Both the position numbers and the translations under genes were made by a program. 64,000 nucleotides of DNA from contig NW_005179012.1 of assembly GCF_000350225.1 (NCBI RefSeq), forward strand, positions 124,001 through 188,000. Direction: 5' to 3'. This DNA comes from Chondrus crispus (taxonomy: Eukaryota; Rhodophyta; Florideophyceae; Gigartinales; Gigartinaceae). Shown here piece after piece: positions 45,184 through 54,924 of this stretch (positions are counted from its first letter, which is position 1; every line of letters starts with the position of its first letter). The notes beneath the pieces were generated by a model. It was not told the DNA's origin. It saw only the letters and a program-made list of their open reading frames with translations, and searched no databases.

Positions 45184-48100
45184 TCATCCGGTGAACTGTT
45201 CAGAAGAACGGCTTTCTACAGTTGAGAAGTGGATAGGTATTTCGCCGGCGAACATCAACAACTGTAGTGGCTGGGAGAGGGGGCTGTCAGGCTTGGTGAG
45301 CGGATCTGCAAGGTTGACGCTGCCAGGTATCCACAGCATGCGATTCACGTTGTGAGTTTCAAACTCATAACGTATGACACTTACATCGGCACGAATAGAA
45401 CGATCGGTTGCATTGCGGCATGTCGACAGGGTCGTGAACAGGTCTTTCGAGTCAACGGCTACAACGTGTTGCACAGACACACAAAGCAGGTTCTGGTAGG
45501 CTTTGACGAGAAGCTTACCTTGGTCAATGCCAGCTCCAGCAGCTAATATCTCCGCCGACCCAATACTCTTAACGGGCCTCTTCGATTTGTGCGAATTCCA
45601 TGAAAGGAGGTGGAACACAGCATGTTGTCCTAGGTTGCCAATTAGTAGGCCAGAGATGTAACCCAGTTGACCATGGTCAACCGATCTGCTGGCGTCCGTA
45701 AACACAACAATCGACAGCTTGTAAGCTAGCTTTTCAGTGGGTCTCTTAAATCTAATTGAACTTCCCAACTTCTTCAGGCCGCGAAGCATGTTGATCTGAG
45801 TTATCAAGTCACGGACAATCGGTTTTGGCCCTTTTTGCTGTAGATAACTGGAGACGTGGGCACAAAACGGAGATGAGGCAATGCCCATCCATCCAATAGA
45901 ACTGTTGAGTGAACGGAACGAAGCTGCCTCAATTTCATTGAGCGGTTCGTCTATCTCCTTGCGACGATTTCGGGAGATGGGGAACGGTTCAAATGCAGAA
46001 AGCTTGTCGTCGGAATGTATCGTTACACTGCAATCTTCGTCTTGTTCTATCGTCAAGCCAAAGAACAGGAAAATACCAGGGCCAAACACGATCGTGCCCA
46101 GGTTGTACGACTTGGAAATATTGTCCACAATAGATTGCACTCGGTCGAGGGGACCAGCAAACAGAATGTCGTCCACTACTTTAACAGCGAGGACCTCAAG
46201 CGTATCATTTTTCTTGATAAAGAAGAGTTGAGGGATATACACAAGCTGTTGGAATCCAAGGGTGAACAAGTAGTCATCACTGTGCTCTTGCCATTTGGCA
46301 TTTGCATTGACTAGTCCATAAGCAGCAGTGAGAAGTAGCCAATAGCAGCTGCGGTCAGGGTTTTCACGAGGCGGTATCACAAACACTTCGCGTTGTGCCT
46401 TTCCAGTCTGCAGGAAAGCACTCTTGAAGTCAACTTTTGCTAAAGGCCATTTGAACATCGAAGCAAGCGACAGAAGTATACGCAAACCAACGGGTGGGCA
46501 TGTGGAAGAATCAGTCTTGAGGGTGTCTTTGTCACGATCTTTCTTTCCATGGGGGGCAATTCGTGCTTTCATAATTTGTGATCCGTCATCACATGCTTTG
46601 ACCTTGTACAAGACATGGCTTGTCATTATGTTGGCACCATTAGGTACATCATCAATTGGGACGCATTGAACTGTTTTCTTGAATACGTCCTCTTCTTTGA
46701 CGTACGCATTTTCTGTGACATAAGAGGGAAGGCCTTGGGGTTGAAACAGCATGAAGTCCTTGCCACCAAATGTCTCATAATACTCATGTACGGCTGCCTT
46801 TTCGGTACTCTGAAGATCCTGACCTGGGGTAAGCTGTATCTGGCTGCTATTCAGCGCCGAGTCTGGAGTGTCACGGAAGCGCCAAGTTTCGTCGTCGAGA
46901 TTCAGGGTTTCCTTTTCTCCATCATCGTAGCTGATGTCGTACTTGCCTCCATCTAAGCCAGAGACAGTACCGGGATAAAACTCCTTATCAACCGGCCAAT
47001 AAACATATACAGCATCACCGACACTGGGAAGACCTGTTGAGGGGCTTGTTTCAGCTGTAACTTGAGCTGCGACATTGGCTTCAGCGCTCATATCAAAGTC
47101 GCCCATGTCATCTTCAGGTGTATCATCGGAGGGGGTACAATAATCATTTGAGCTAGCAGCCTTGGGCTGCGATAAATGGTCATCAATCGCCAATCCAACA
47201 CTGCGGTCAAGTGTATCAATCGCGTCTCGGAAAGACTCAGCTAAAGCATTGTCCGTAACTGCAACACGAACATCCTCAACAGCAGCCTTCATCTGACGCC
47301 CACTAGAACCAGAGACAGTAATGGTGCGTGCAGCATGATCATACCCCAAAACGGGCTTGGGTGATGACCACTGTCCTCGCTTCTGGTGAGGAAGCTTCAC
47401 AAAGACTTGCACTAAATCTCCAGGGGATATTGACTGTTCCGGTACAGAATTAGATCGTAGTATGAGCGTGAACTTTCTCTTAGCAACAATTAAATCATGA
47501 GCAGTCTGTAAGTCAACAGGAACCACTGTCGGACAGCCTGACACAAGCGGACGAGTGTATCCCTTCGCCAACTCATGTGCTGACATTACGTCGTTTCCGT
47601 AGAGATCATTTGAGATTCTTATCGACTGCTGTACAAGCACACTGGTATCCAGTGAGCTATCAAGTGCTCGAGCAGCCGAGAGAAGTCTTAAGAACACGTC
47701 GCGAATGATCCTGTGCGTTGATTCCAAGACGTTCTTGTTGTGACGGCGGGGAGGAATCGGGCGAGCCTCAATTCCAGGCATGTCTAGGTAGCTTCGAAAC
47801 ATTCTGTTCTCAAAAGCTTGATCATACAAAAGAACCTCAGGAGTCCAAAACTGGGAAATCCACTGTGATTCAAAGGCAGATATGGATTGTACCATAGATG
47901 TATCAGGCACAACTATACCAGCAGAGTATCTAGTAGCAGAGTCCATAATGTGGAACACACGCATATCATCAAGATGGAAATGGTCAATGCACACAACTTG
48001 ATTGAAGGATCTTGTCATAGCGCTCAAGGAAACTTTTCTGGCTTGTTTAGGTTCAGAGGTAGCCTTGCAATCCACACAGCGCTCAATGACTCGTGTCAAG

Positions 48101-49074
48101 TACTGCTGCACCTCATGGCTCCACAGCGCATTACGCTGGAGTAGAACCTTGATGTCTCCATAGGACGAGTGCCCGCACACGTGTTTGTGCACCTTGTCCA
48201 CGATAGGTTTGATCTCGCTCCATGGGCGGTCTGTTGTCATAGGTTCGATTTGTGCAGTAGCACAGAACATCGTAGAACTGGCAGTATCTGTCATGTTAGA
48301 TGGCAACAGGAACAATTTCCACGGCAGGTAGCTATGTAGGTCAACGTTGCATAAAGATATTTTTCCATGATTGGACGGAAGCTGTAGAGCGTTTTCTCCG
48401 ATGTGAAGAATGTTACAATGCTTGGTAACATTTCTGCCGACAACCCACTGGGAAGAACCAGCAATAACTAAGTGCCGGATCTCAATTGGATTTCCTTCGT
48501 CCGATATAGCAGTCAAAGTCACAGAACCAATAATTGCGCGTGTTTCACTTGAATGTTCTCCAGTCCCGTACTGCCAGTAAGGTCTAGATGCAATACGGTC
48601 AGGGAGAGGATCAAAAACTCCAGACCAATCAGGGAAGACAAGAGGTTGAATCAGGTGAAACTCCTCTACACCTAACCCACTGTACGGTGCACCGTCATCG
48701 ACCAACGGGCCAATTGATTCGGGTGTCGTCTCAGAGCCTCCACGCAGCTTCACCATGTTAAATGTAACAGCTTTTCTTCGGGTATTTGTTCCACTGGAGT
48801 TACTAGTCGAGTTGTTGGTAGTCATATCAGGTGCTCGAGAGCTGACACCTGGCTTCAGTGATCCGTCGCGCAAGTGATCACCCGCCCAGTGACCAACCTG
48901 ACGGCAGCTTCTACACGTGCATTTTGACTTCAGGTCAGCTAATTCATCTGGTGAAAGGCGGCGTCGCGGTCTTGTGTATCGCTGGGGACGAGACACGGAA
49001 CTTGCCTGAATAGGTAAAATCGGGGAGCTATTTGCAATAGGGGTATCACGTGGCCTGTCACATTGGCGCAGAAC
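45184..49074 (-). CDS. copia-1 Pol: protease, integrase, Tudor-like, RT, RNase H
   Basis: In frame with Gag; no upstream ATG is needed if the TAA is suppressed. Numbering from 48,996: zinc knuckle CTCRSCRQVGHWAGDH (about 27-42); protease-like DDGAPYSGLG (about 98); integrase zinc region HKHVCGHSSYG ... CVDC (267-305); core acidic residues in CIDHFHLDD (about 338), LLYDQAFEN (about 390) and NVLESTHR (about 421). A Tudor/Agenet-like fold follows at about 657-705 (VYVYWPVDKEFYPGTV, then YDISYDDGEKETLNL). Reverse transcriptase: LAKVDFKSAFLQTG (about 852) and VKVVDDILFAG (about 940), with VVDD for YVDD. RNase H: VVFTDASRS (about 1,097), SAEILAAGAG and VAVDSKDLF. Ends near the 3' LTR as expected. 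Confidence 0.9.
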   Translation of the reverse strand, partial: VLRQCDRPRDTPIANSSPILPIQASSVSRPQRYTRPRRRLSPDELADLKSKCTCRSCRQVGHWAGDHLRDGSLKPGVSSRAPDMTTNNSTSNSSGTNTRRKAVTFNMVKLRGGSETTPESIGPLVDDGAPYSGLGVEEFHLIQPLVFPDWSGVFDPLPDRIASRPYWQYGTGEHSSETRAIIGSVTLTAISDEGNPIEIRHLVIAGSSQWVVGRNVTKHCNILHIGENALQLPSNHGKISLCNVDLHSYLPWKLFLLPSNMTDTASSTMFCATAQIEPMTTDRPWSEIKPIVDKVHKHVCGHSSYGDIKVLLQRNALWSHEVQQYLTRVIERCVDCKATSEPKQARKVSLSAMTRSFNQVVCIDHFHLDDMRVFHIMDSATRYSAGIVVPDTSMVQSISAFESQWISQFWTPEVLLYDQAFENRMFRSYLDMPGIEARPIPPRRHNKNVLESTHRIIRDVFLRLLSAARALDSSLDTSVLVQQSIRISNDLYGNDVMSAHELAKGYTRPLVSGCPTVVPVDLQTAHDLIVAKRKFTLILRSNSVPEQSISPGDLVQVFVKLPHQKRGQWSSPKPVLGYDHAARTITVSGSSGRQMKAAVEDVRVAVTDNALAESFRDAIDTLDRSVGLAIDDHLSQPKAASSNDYCTPSDDTPEDDMGDFDMSAEANVAAQVTAETSPSTGLPSVGDAVYVYWPVDKEFYPGTVSGLDGGKYDISYDDGEKETLNLDDETWRFRDTPDSALNSSQIQLTPGQDLQSTEKAAVHEYYETFGGKDFMLFQPQGLPSYVTENAYVKEEDVFKKTVQCVPIDDVPNGANIMTSHVLYKVKACDDGSQIMKARIAPHGKKDRDKDTLKTDSSTCPPVGLRILLSLASMFKWPLAKVDFKSAFLQTGKAQREVFVIPPRENPDRSCYWLLLTAAYGLVNANAKWQEHSDDYLFTLGFQQLVYIPQLFFIKKNDTLEVLAVKVVDDILFAGPLDRVQSIVDNISKSYNLGTIVFGPGIFLFFGLTIEQDEDCSVTIHSDDKLSAFEPFPISRNRRKEIDEPLNEIEAASFRSLNSSIGWMGIASSPFCAHVSSYLQQKGPKPIVRDLITQINMLRGLKKLGSSIRFKRPTEKLAYKLSIVVFTDASRSVDHGQLGYISGLLIGNLGQHAVFHLLSWNSHKSKRPVKSIGSAEILAAGAGIDQGKLLVKAYQNLLCVSVQHVVAVDSKDLFTTLSTCRNATDRSIRADVSVIRYEFETHNVNRMLWIPGSVNLADPLTKPDSPLSQPLQLLMFAGEIPIHFSTVESRSSEQFTG

Positions 49075-49701
49075 TTATGAAATCGAGCTGTACGAGACAG
49101 CACTCAAGAACTGGGTCGTAGTAGCATTCGGTCCAAACGTAGCATCACGAGGGGCAGACGCAGCTAGAACAGAGATGCGCTGTCCTCCATCAACGTTAGA
49201 ATTAGCAAGTAGCATGAATGCCGTGAGGCACTCGGGTAGCTTCGTTTCACCTGAATGGGCATTGAACTTGGATACCAGGGCTTCAAATTGAGACTCGAAA
49301 TTCTTAAAGGATTCGGAGTTTCCTCGCCTAGCACCTAGGAGTGATATGAAGTCTTGGTATACTTCACTCATAACTGCCAGGGGATCACGCTTGTATAGAG
49401 CTTGGACAATCGCTTCTACAACAGCGCCTGACTGTATCGTAGTATCGGGTATCATTTTGCACAGATCGCGTGCACGGCCGTATAACTGGCTCTGCAACAT
49501 TAAAACTTGTAACTCAGTTGGTATTTTGCTGCTGTTTCCGTCAGGGAGCTTGCTGTGAAGCGCACCCCACAGTTTGACAGAATTCACGTAGTCCTCTTGG
49601 TTGCCCTTTCCGTCAGTCCAAGGGACATTCTTAATATCCCAGGAAAATCGCGGACGGGACGGTAAACCTCGAGCACTGCTCGACGTCCCATCTGGGCCCA
49701 T
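49075..49701 (-). CDS. copia-1 Gag
   Basis: 208 residues from an ATG at 49,701 that lies inside the primer-binding site. The sequence has the copia Gag plan: RFSWDIKNVPWTDGKGN, then helical blocks such as LQVLMLQSQLYGRARDLCKMI. The frame stops at TAA (49,077-49,075) after YSSIS and continues downstream in the same frame into Pol. The nucleocapsid zinc knuckle lies beyond the stop. So either the stop is read through to make Gag-Pol, or it is a nonsense mutation in a formerly single open frame. Confidence 0.8.
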   Translation of the reverse strand: MGPDGTSSSARGLPSRPRFSWDIKNVPWTDGKGNQEDYVNSVKLWGALHSKLPDGNSSKIPTELQVLMLQSQLYGRARDLCKMIPDTTIQSGAVVEAIVQALYKRDPLAVMSEVYQDFISLLGARRGNSESFKNFESQFEALVSKFNAHSGETKLPECLTAFMLLANSNVDGGQRISVLAASAPRDATFGPNATTTQFLSAVSYSSIS

Positions 49702-49705
49702 AAAA

Positions 49706-49957
49706 AAGTAAACAGGGATCTGCCTACGGGTAACAAGTCAGTGTATCAAAGTATCAATCGGTCGAATCCATCGTTTTTCTTTTTACTCGGGCTCGCCAAT
49801 CTGGAGGTACTTATAGGGACATATAGCGGTGGATATAGGGGACATATAAAGGATAACAGGTACTAACAAAGGCTAAGCTTGAGTCAGCTTGAGTCAGCTT
49901 GACTCACAAGGAGGTAACAGGAATCACACATCAATTAATCAATATATCATATTGATA
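49706..49957 (-). repeat. copia-1 5' LTR
   Basis: 252 bp; one substitution relative to the other LTR (near 49,764). Contains repeated AGCTTGAGTC. Confidence 0.9.
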
Positions 49958-50179
49958 CTGCCACGAACTCCCCTCTCCCAAACAGCGGACTCTGCGGCGA
50001 CACAGTGTGGATACCAACGGTATTTAAAGGTATGCATTTGTCCTTGCAATCAACATTGCTTCTATAAATTGAAGGTTGTCCGCGGCTTGCATGTTACAGT
50101 GAATTGAACAAGTAAAAAACTCGCTTCTGCGTGTGAGCGATCATCGCTCACCGCACCATTGTGCACTTTGGTTAAACAT

Positions 50180-50320
50180 TGTGATGATACCCATACACGT
50201 GGACACATACCACACATAACACACGTACCACGATCCACCGACGACGGAGTGAGACCGCTAGACTTAGTGTAGAGGAAGACAGATCACGAGTAAAGACGAG
50301 GCCATCGTTCCTGCACCACA
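50180..50320 (+). repeat. copia-2 5' LTR (short form)
   Basis: 141 bp; lacks 48 bp present in the 3' LTR, consistent with slippage between short direct repeats. Confidence 0.85.
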
Positions 50321-50324
50321 GGTT

Positions 50325-53300
50325 ATGGACCCTACGCAACAACCACTGCAAGACGATCACCACAACGCGGGAAGCCACCACCCCCGACGATCACCCCGCC
50401 ACCGGACAAGACCCCAAGCGCCAACCCACACCGGCAGCCTTGTATACGTCCCCGGAACACCACCAGCGCCTCCACAAAACAGTGTCGAGAGCCCGCACAC
50501 CACAGAGCCTCCACCCAGTGTTGAGAGCAGCCAAACACAGCCAACAAACATGGCAAACGAAGAAGGATCTGGCACCACAGATCACAGGATCCAAACAAAA
50601 CTGCCCTCCCTACGCCCCAACGGAGACAACTTTCCTTCGTGGAAGCAAGCTCTGAGCGACTTAGCAGTAATCAATGGCATGGAAAATGTACTGGACCCCA
50701 CGTACACCGCACCAGAAGAAGGCAGCACGCTCTATGCGGCATACAGACGCAATAGCGCCATAGTGCGCATGGAAATCACCTACTCACTGCCACCAACATT
50801 CACAGCGACCGCAGATCTAGAAATGGACGCACTACCTCTCCAAATAGCGCAAACCATCACAGACCACTTCTCAGACACGACAACCACGGCCCACCTCCTC
50901 CTTAAGCAAGAAGCTGAACACACGATCCTCACACACACCACAACGCTGGAGGAGTATATCGCCAAGCACCGCGGAATACGCACCAGAATGCGCCTTGCCA
51001 ACTATCCCAACAGCAAGAATGGCGAGTCAGTCACCATACAGTTCATCATACAAGGACTGTCCGCCCACCCCAAGTATAGACACTTGCAAGACACCTGGAT
51101 AGAAACCGGAACTGTACCGGACACAATCCACAGCCTCACACAAAGGCTCCAAGCGGTACACGCGCACACGATGGAAAGGCAAGCCCAACCAGGAAACGCA
51201 CCTCACGGCATGCCCCAAACAGCAACCAACACTACACCCGCAGAAGCATACAGAAGACGCACCAGAGGCCGCAGCCGAGGAAGGGGATGGAACCGATACC
51301 CAAAAATGGGCGACCCCTGGAGCAACCCAGAACCCACACTCCCACCCCGCACCTTGCCCGATCACCCCCGATACCAGCAAGGCAAACCAAGCACAACAAA
51401 AAAATTGGCAAGGGGTAACGCGGCCACCATCACGAATGAACAAGAAGACGACGAGCACCTATACAACTCCCAGTCAAACCCACATTACCTGGATGGCGAC
51501 GGCGATGGTAGGAAATTCGCACTGGATTCCGGAGCAAACCCATCACACGTCATACGACCAACCAAGACCATGCGCCCCCTCACACGAAAAATTCGAACTA
51601 ACACGGCGACGTCAATAACCCCCCCTGCGACACACCACGGCACGATACAGATACGGACGACCAAGAACAAATGGCTTAACCTACCAGCCATAGCGAATCC
51701 GCACATCAAAAAGAACCTCCTATCAGTTCATGATATAGCCGCACAGTGGGGAGCGGTCACCTTCTACCCCAACACAGCACATGTGATAAACACAAAAGCA
51801 AAACCCCCAACAATCGTAGCCACCGCACAGTACAGAAAAGGCCTATACGACCTCAATGTGGCACACCAGAACCTCCGCGCACTAGCTACAAGAGCGATGC
51901 CGCACCAGAGGACAACGACAAAAAGGAGAACGCCACCACCACCCACCAAGCACCGTACACCACCAACGGCGGCACCCCCCTCACACACTGCAGCACCCCC
52001 CCGAGCTCGCACCCCCCACACAATTGGAAAGCCAATCCCAATGCAGAGGCAGCACAACCCCGCCCCAACCCCCCCTGACACGGTCAATGCCAAAACACAG
52101 CACGAGCACCACCATTGGCACATGGTATTCAACCACATCAGACCATCCACGCTCCAGCAAATGGCAAAACGGAAACTCATACCAAACCTTCCCAAAGCCC
52201 TAGCCAAGACACCCCCCATAATAACATGCACAAGCTGTGCCAAAGCGAAACTACACCCTGCCCGTCACCGTCGAAAGCAACACCGATACAAGACGGGAGA
52301 AGCCCTAAGCAGCGATATATGTGGCCCATTCCCCACACCATCAAGACATGGCAACCAATACTTTATGACCGTCATAGACACCAACTCCAGGTACCTCATT
52401 ATCACGTTCCTCCAAAAACGCGACCAAGCCCCAGATCACCTCGACAATGTCCTGTCACACCTGAACAAAGGACAGTACCCAAAACCACGTAAATTACACA
52501 CTGATAATGCAAAAGAGTACCTAGCCAGCCACACCAAAGAAGTGTACAAAGCCAACGGCGTACAGCATACCACCACGGTCCCCTACACGCCCCAAGAAAA
52601 TGGAATAGCAGAAAAAGTAAATCGCACAATCATGAACGCAGCAAGGGCGTCACTCCACCACAGCGGCCTGCTGGACTACCACTGGAAAGACGCAATAAAA
52701 GACGCGGCATTCAAATACAACCACACTCTCCACCTTGGCACCGGAGAAATCCCAACCTCCGTATGGCATGGCCACAAACCGGCTGTACCACAATACATGA
52801 TCTTTGGACAATTGGGACATGTCCCGAACATCACCAGCAAAACACTGGTACGCAAGCTCCACGCACGAGCACTTACGGTGCGATACCTCTACGCCACAGA
52901 CCCCCAACACGTCATGGTCATCAACACACATGATGGCAAGACACGACGCATCCGAACCGTTGATTTCAAGGCATATCACAAAGAGTTAGACCCCACACAC
53001 AACGTCCACGTCCTCTTTAAAACATTCACACCCCAGCCAACACCAAAAGAAATCAACGCAACATCCCCGGCCCCCATGCATCACGGCCAGGCACGAAACT
53101 AACCGGATGCACACATGTGGGAAAAGGCCCACAACAAAGAGCTCGACAACCCGGACAACAACAAAGTGGTACTATGGCTACCCCCAACACAAATCCCCAA
53201 ACAGACAAAACCAATACCGCTGACAATGGGGTATCGATACAAAAGAAACGAACAAGGGGAGATCACCGAAAGAAAGGCACGATGCTCAGCGAGAGGGGAC

Positions 53301-54740
53301 AAAATGATACCGCACGTGCACTTTGACCCTTAGAAAACGACAACATACATGGCAGACAAAACAACTGTCCGCCTCCTCTTCGCATTGGCGGCATCATTCA
53401 ACATGCACATTGAGCATATTGACATTAAAGCAGCCTACCTCCATGAGAAGTTCGACCACTCAGGACGCGAACCAGTATACGTCCGCCAACACCCGAGGTT
53501 TGACGGGTCATTCAAACATCAACACAAAGTGGGAAAGCTCAACAAAAATATCTACGGCACCCCAGGAGCAGGACAGACATACCTCAGTGCGGTCTTCAAG
53601 CTCTTACGCCAGCACAAATGCTCCCAATCGGAAGCAGATATGTGCCTGTTTCACCGACGCACACCCCACCACATAATCATAATCATAATATCCGTCAGCA
53701 TGGACGACTTCACGGTAATCAGCACGTCCAAACAGCTCCAAAAAAATTTCGCAGCCATCCTCACCACGGCATACAACATCAAACAACTCGGAGAACCAGC
53801 ACAACTCCTAGGATGGACAATCAAAAAATTCCCAGACGGAGCGATCCACGCGTCACAACCCAACGCCATACAGTACGTGGTCAAAAAGGCAGAAATGGAC
53901 ATGTGCAACAGCAAACCCACGCCATACAACAGCAACACGGCACTCCATGGACCAACAGAGGATGACGAACCAATGCCAAAAATAACGAAGATATATCAGC
54001 AGCTGCTAGGAGACATAATATACATAGCAGATTCAACCCGACCAGATATATACTTCGTGGCAAATAGGTTATCAGTCGCAGCAAAATGCCCCACCACCCG
54101 GCACTGGAACGCCCTCAAAAGGCTAATCCGATACCTCAAGCACACACAGTACCATGGATTACTCTACAAAGCCGGAAAACACAACGCGAACACAACTGCT
54201 CTCCCCAGCCTTCTCGAAACGTACAGCGACGCAGATTTTGCCGCAGATGTAACCAACAGGAAATCCATATCTAGAATGGTACATCTATACAACGAAACGC
54301 CAATATGCTGGGGATCCATGAAGCAAAAAATCACAGCCCTATCAACATGTGAGGCTGAATACATAGCTGCCACAGCAGCAGCTCAACAGACGACATGGAT
54401 ACGAAGACTCCTCAAAGACATTGACATGCTCCCCCCAGGACCAACACCGTTCCATATCGACAACCAATCGGCCATACGTGTAGCAAAAAACAGTGGCCCC
54501 ACGAAACGCCGAAAGCTCATCGACCTCCGCCACCACTATCTCGCACACCAAACGAGACAAAAAGCGATTCACATCAAACATGTCCCCACCAATGACATGC
54601 TCGCAGACATCCTCACAAAGCCACTCACACCCACGCCATTCACCAAAATAACAAAGCAGCTAAAAGTCTGCACCCCCACCCTCCCTGCCCCATGCAAAAA
54701 GCACACGCGGCATCGCGCCACAGCGACGGGGGGAGTGTGA
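50325..54740 (+). pseudogene. copia-2 Gag-Pol with two in-frame stop codons
   Basis: One reading frame runs the whole length, broken only by TAA at 53,100-53,102 and TAG at 53,331-53,333. The ATG at 50,325 lies in the primer-binding site; a later Met (about residue 75, MANEEGSG) is an alternative. Gag helices follow, then an Arg-rich stretch in place of a zinc knuckle (RRRTRGRSRGRGWNR). Protease: FALDSGANPSHV (about 398). Integrase: HWHMVFNHIR ... CTSCAKAK (about 592-642), core acidic residues in LSSDICGPF, KLHTDNAKEYL and PQENGIAEKVN. Between the stops comes the RT lead-in. RT: IDIKAAYLHEKF and SVSMDDFTVIS (MDD in place of the common YVDD). RNase H: YSDADFAADVTNRKS, STCEAEYIAATAAAQQ and HIDNQSAIRVA. 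The stops sit at single codons in conserved context, so they look like point nonsense mutations in a recent copy. Confidence 0.88.
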
Positions 54741-54924
54741 TGATACCCATAACAGCGCAGTCGCTGCGGCGCTCATGCCCACCGGTGATGATACCCATAC
54801 ACGTGGACACATACCACACATAACACACGCACCACGATCCACCGACGACGAAGTGAGACCGCTAGACTTAGTGTAGAGGAAGACAGATCACGAGTAAAGA
54901 CGAGGCCATCGTTCCTGCACCACA
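54736..54924 (+). repeat. copia-2 3' LTR (long form)
   Basis: 189 bp; two TGATGATACCCAT copies (54,738 and 54,786) bracket the extra 48 bp. Confidence 0.85.

Larger units (their letters stand above)
44891..49957 (-). mobile_element. Ty1/copia element with Tudor-like domain (copia-1)
   Basis: A full-length element of 5,067 bp on the minus strand in unit 7. LTRs are 252 bp each (44,891-45,142 and 49,706-49,957) and differ at about one base, so the insertion is young. Target duplication CTGCCA at 44,885-44,890 and 49,958-49,963 (5 or 6 bp, as one LTR end base is ambiguous). In element orientation the LTR begins TATCAATATG and ends GTTTACTT. A polypurine tract (CCCGGGGGAG) abuts the 3' LTR at about 45,143. 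Right after the 5' LTR is TTATGGGCCCAG (49,703-49,692), complementary to the anticodon arm of eukaryotic initiator tRNA-Met, the copia-type half-tRNA primer site. Confidence 0.92.
12568..50179. repeat. Macrosatellite array, 3.6-3.7 kb unit, head to tail
   Basis: The same non-coding unit recurs head to tail about seven times; landmark positions (TTATCGTGTGTCATTCTCGG) are 12968, 16632, 20279, 23909, 27500, 33478 and 37222. Spacing is 3,591-3,744 bp once insertions are removed. Unique parts of the units are nearly identical, with scattered single-base differences; most length variation comes from internal minisatellites and small tandem duplications. Open frames in the unit are not conserved in phase and overlap in many frames, so I read the unit as non-coding apart from the Pol III-type unit listed separately. 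Three LTR retrotransposons are inserted in it and a fourth forms its right edge. Confidence 0.95.
37217..50179. repeat. Macrosatellite unit 7, truncated and hit by two LTR elements
   Basis: Unit sequence survives at 37,217-37,272, 42,768-44,890 and 49,964-50,179 (about 2.4 kb). It is interrupted by the gypsy element and by the Tudor-type copia element. Unit sequence stops at 50,179, where the next copia LTR begins, and does not resume beyond that element. An 8-bp repeat (GCATGAGC) is expanded to about ten copies at 43,660-43,744, against two in the other units. Confidence 0.9.
50180..54924 (+). mobile_element. Ty1/copia element with unequal LTRs (copia-2)
   Basis: Element of about 4.75 kb on the plus strand. 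The 5' LTR (50,180-50,320) is 141 bp and the 3' LTR (54,736-54,924) is 189 bp. The 48-bp difference is exactly the segment between two copies of TGATGATACCCAT in the 3' LTR. Both begin TGTGATGATACC and end CTGCACCACA. A G-rich tract (ACGGGGGGAG) precedes the 3' LTR. The primer-binding site GGTTATGGACCC (50,321-50,332) matches the initiator tRNA anticodon arm with one change. There is no target duplication: the left flank is macrosatellite and the right flank is an unrelated old copia remnant. The plus strand is rich in C and A and poor in G, unlike the other elements here. Confidence 0.9.
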
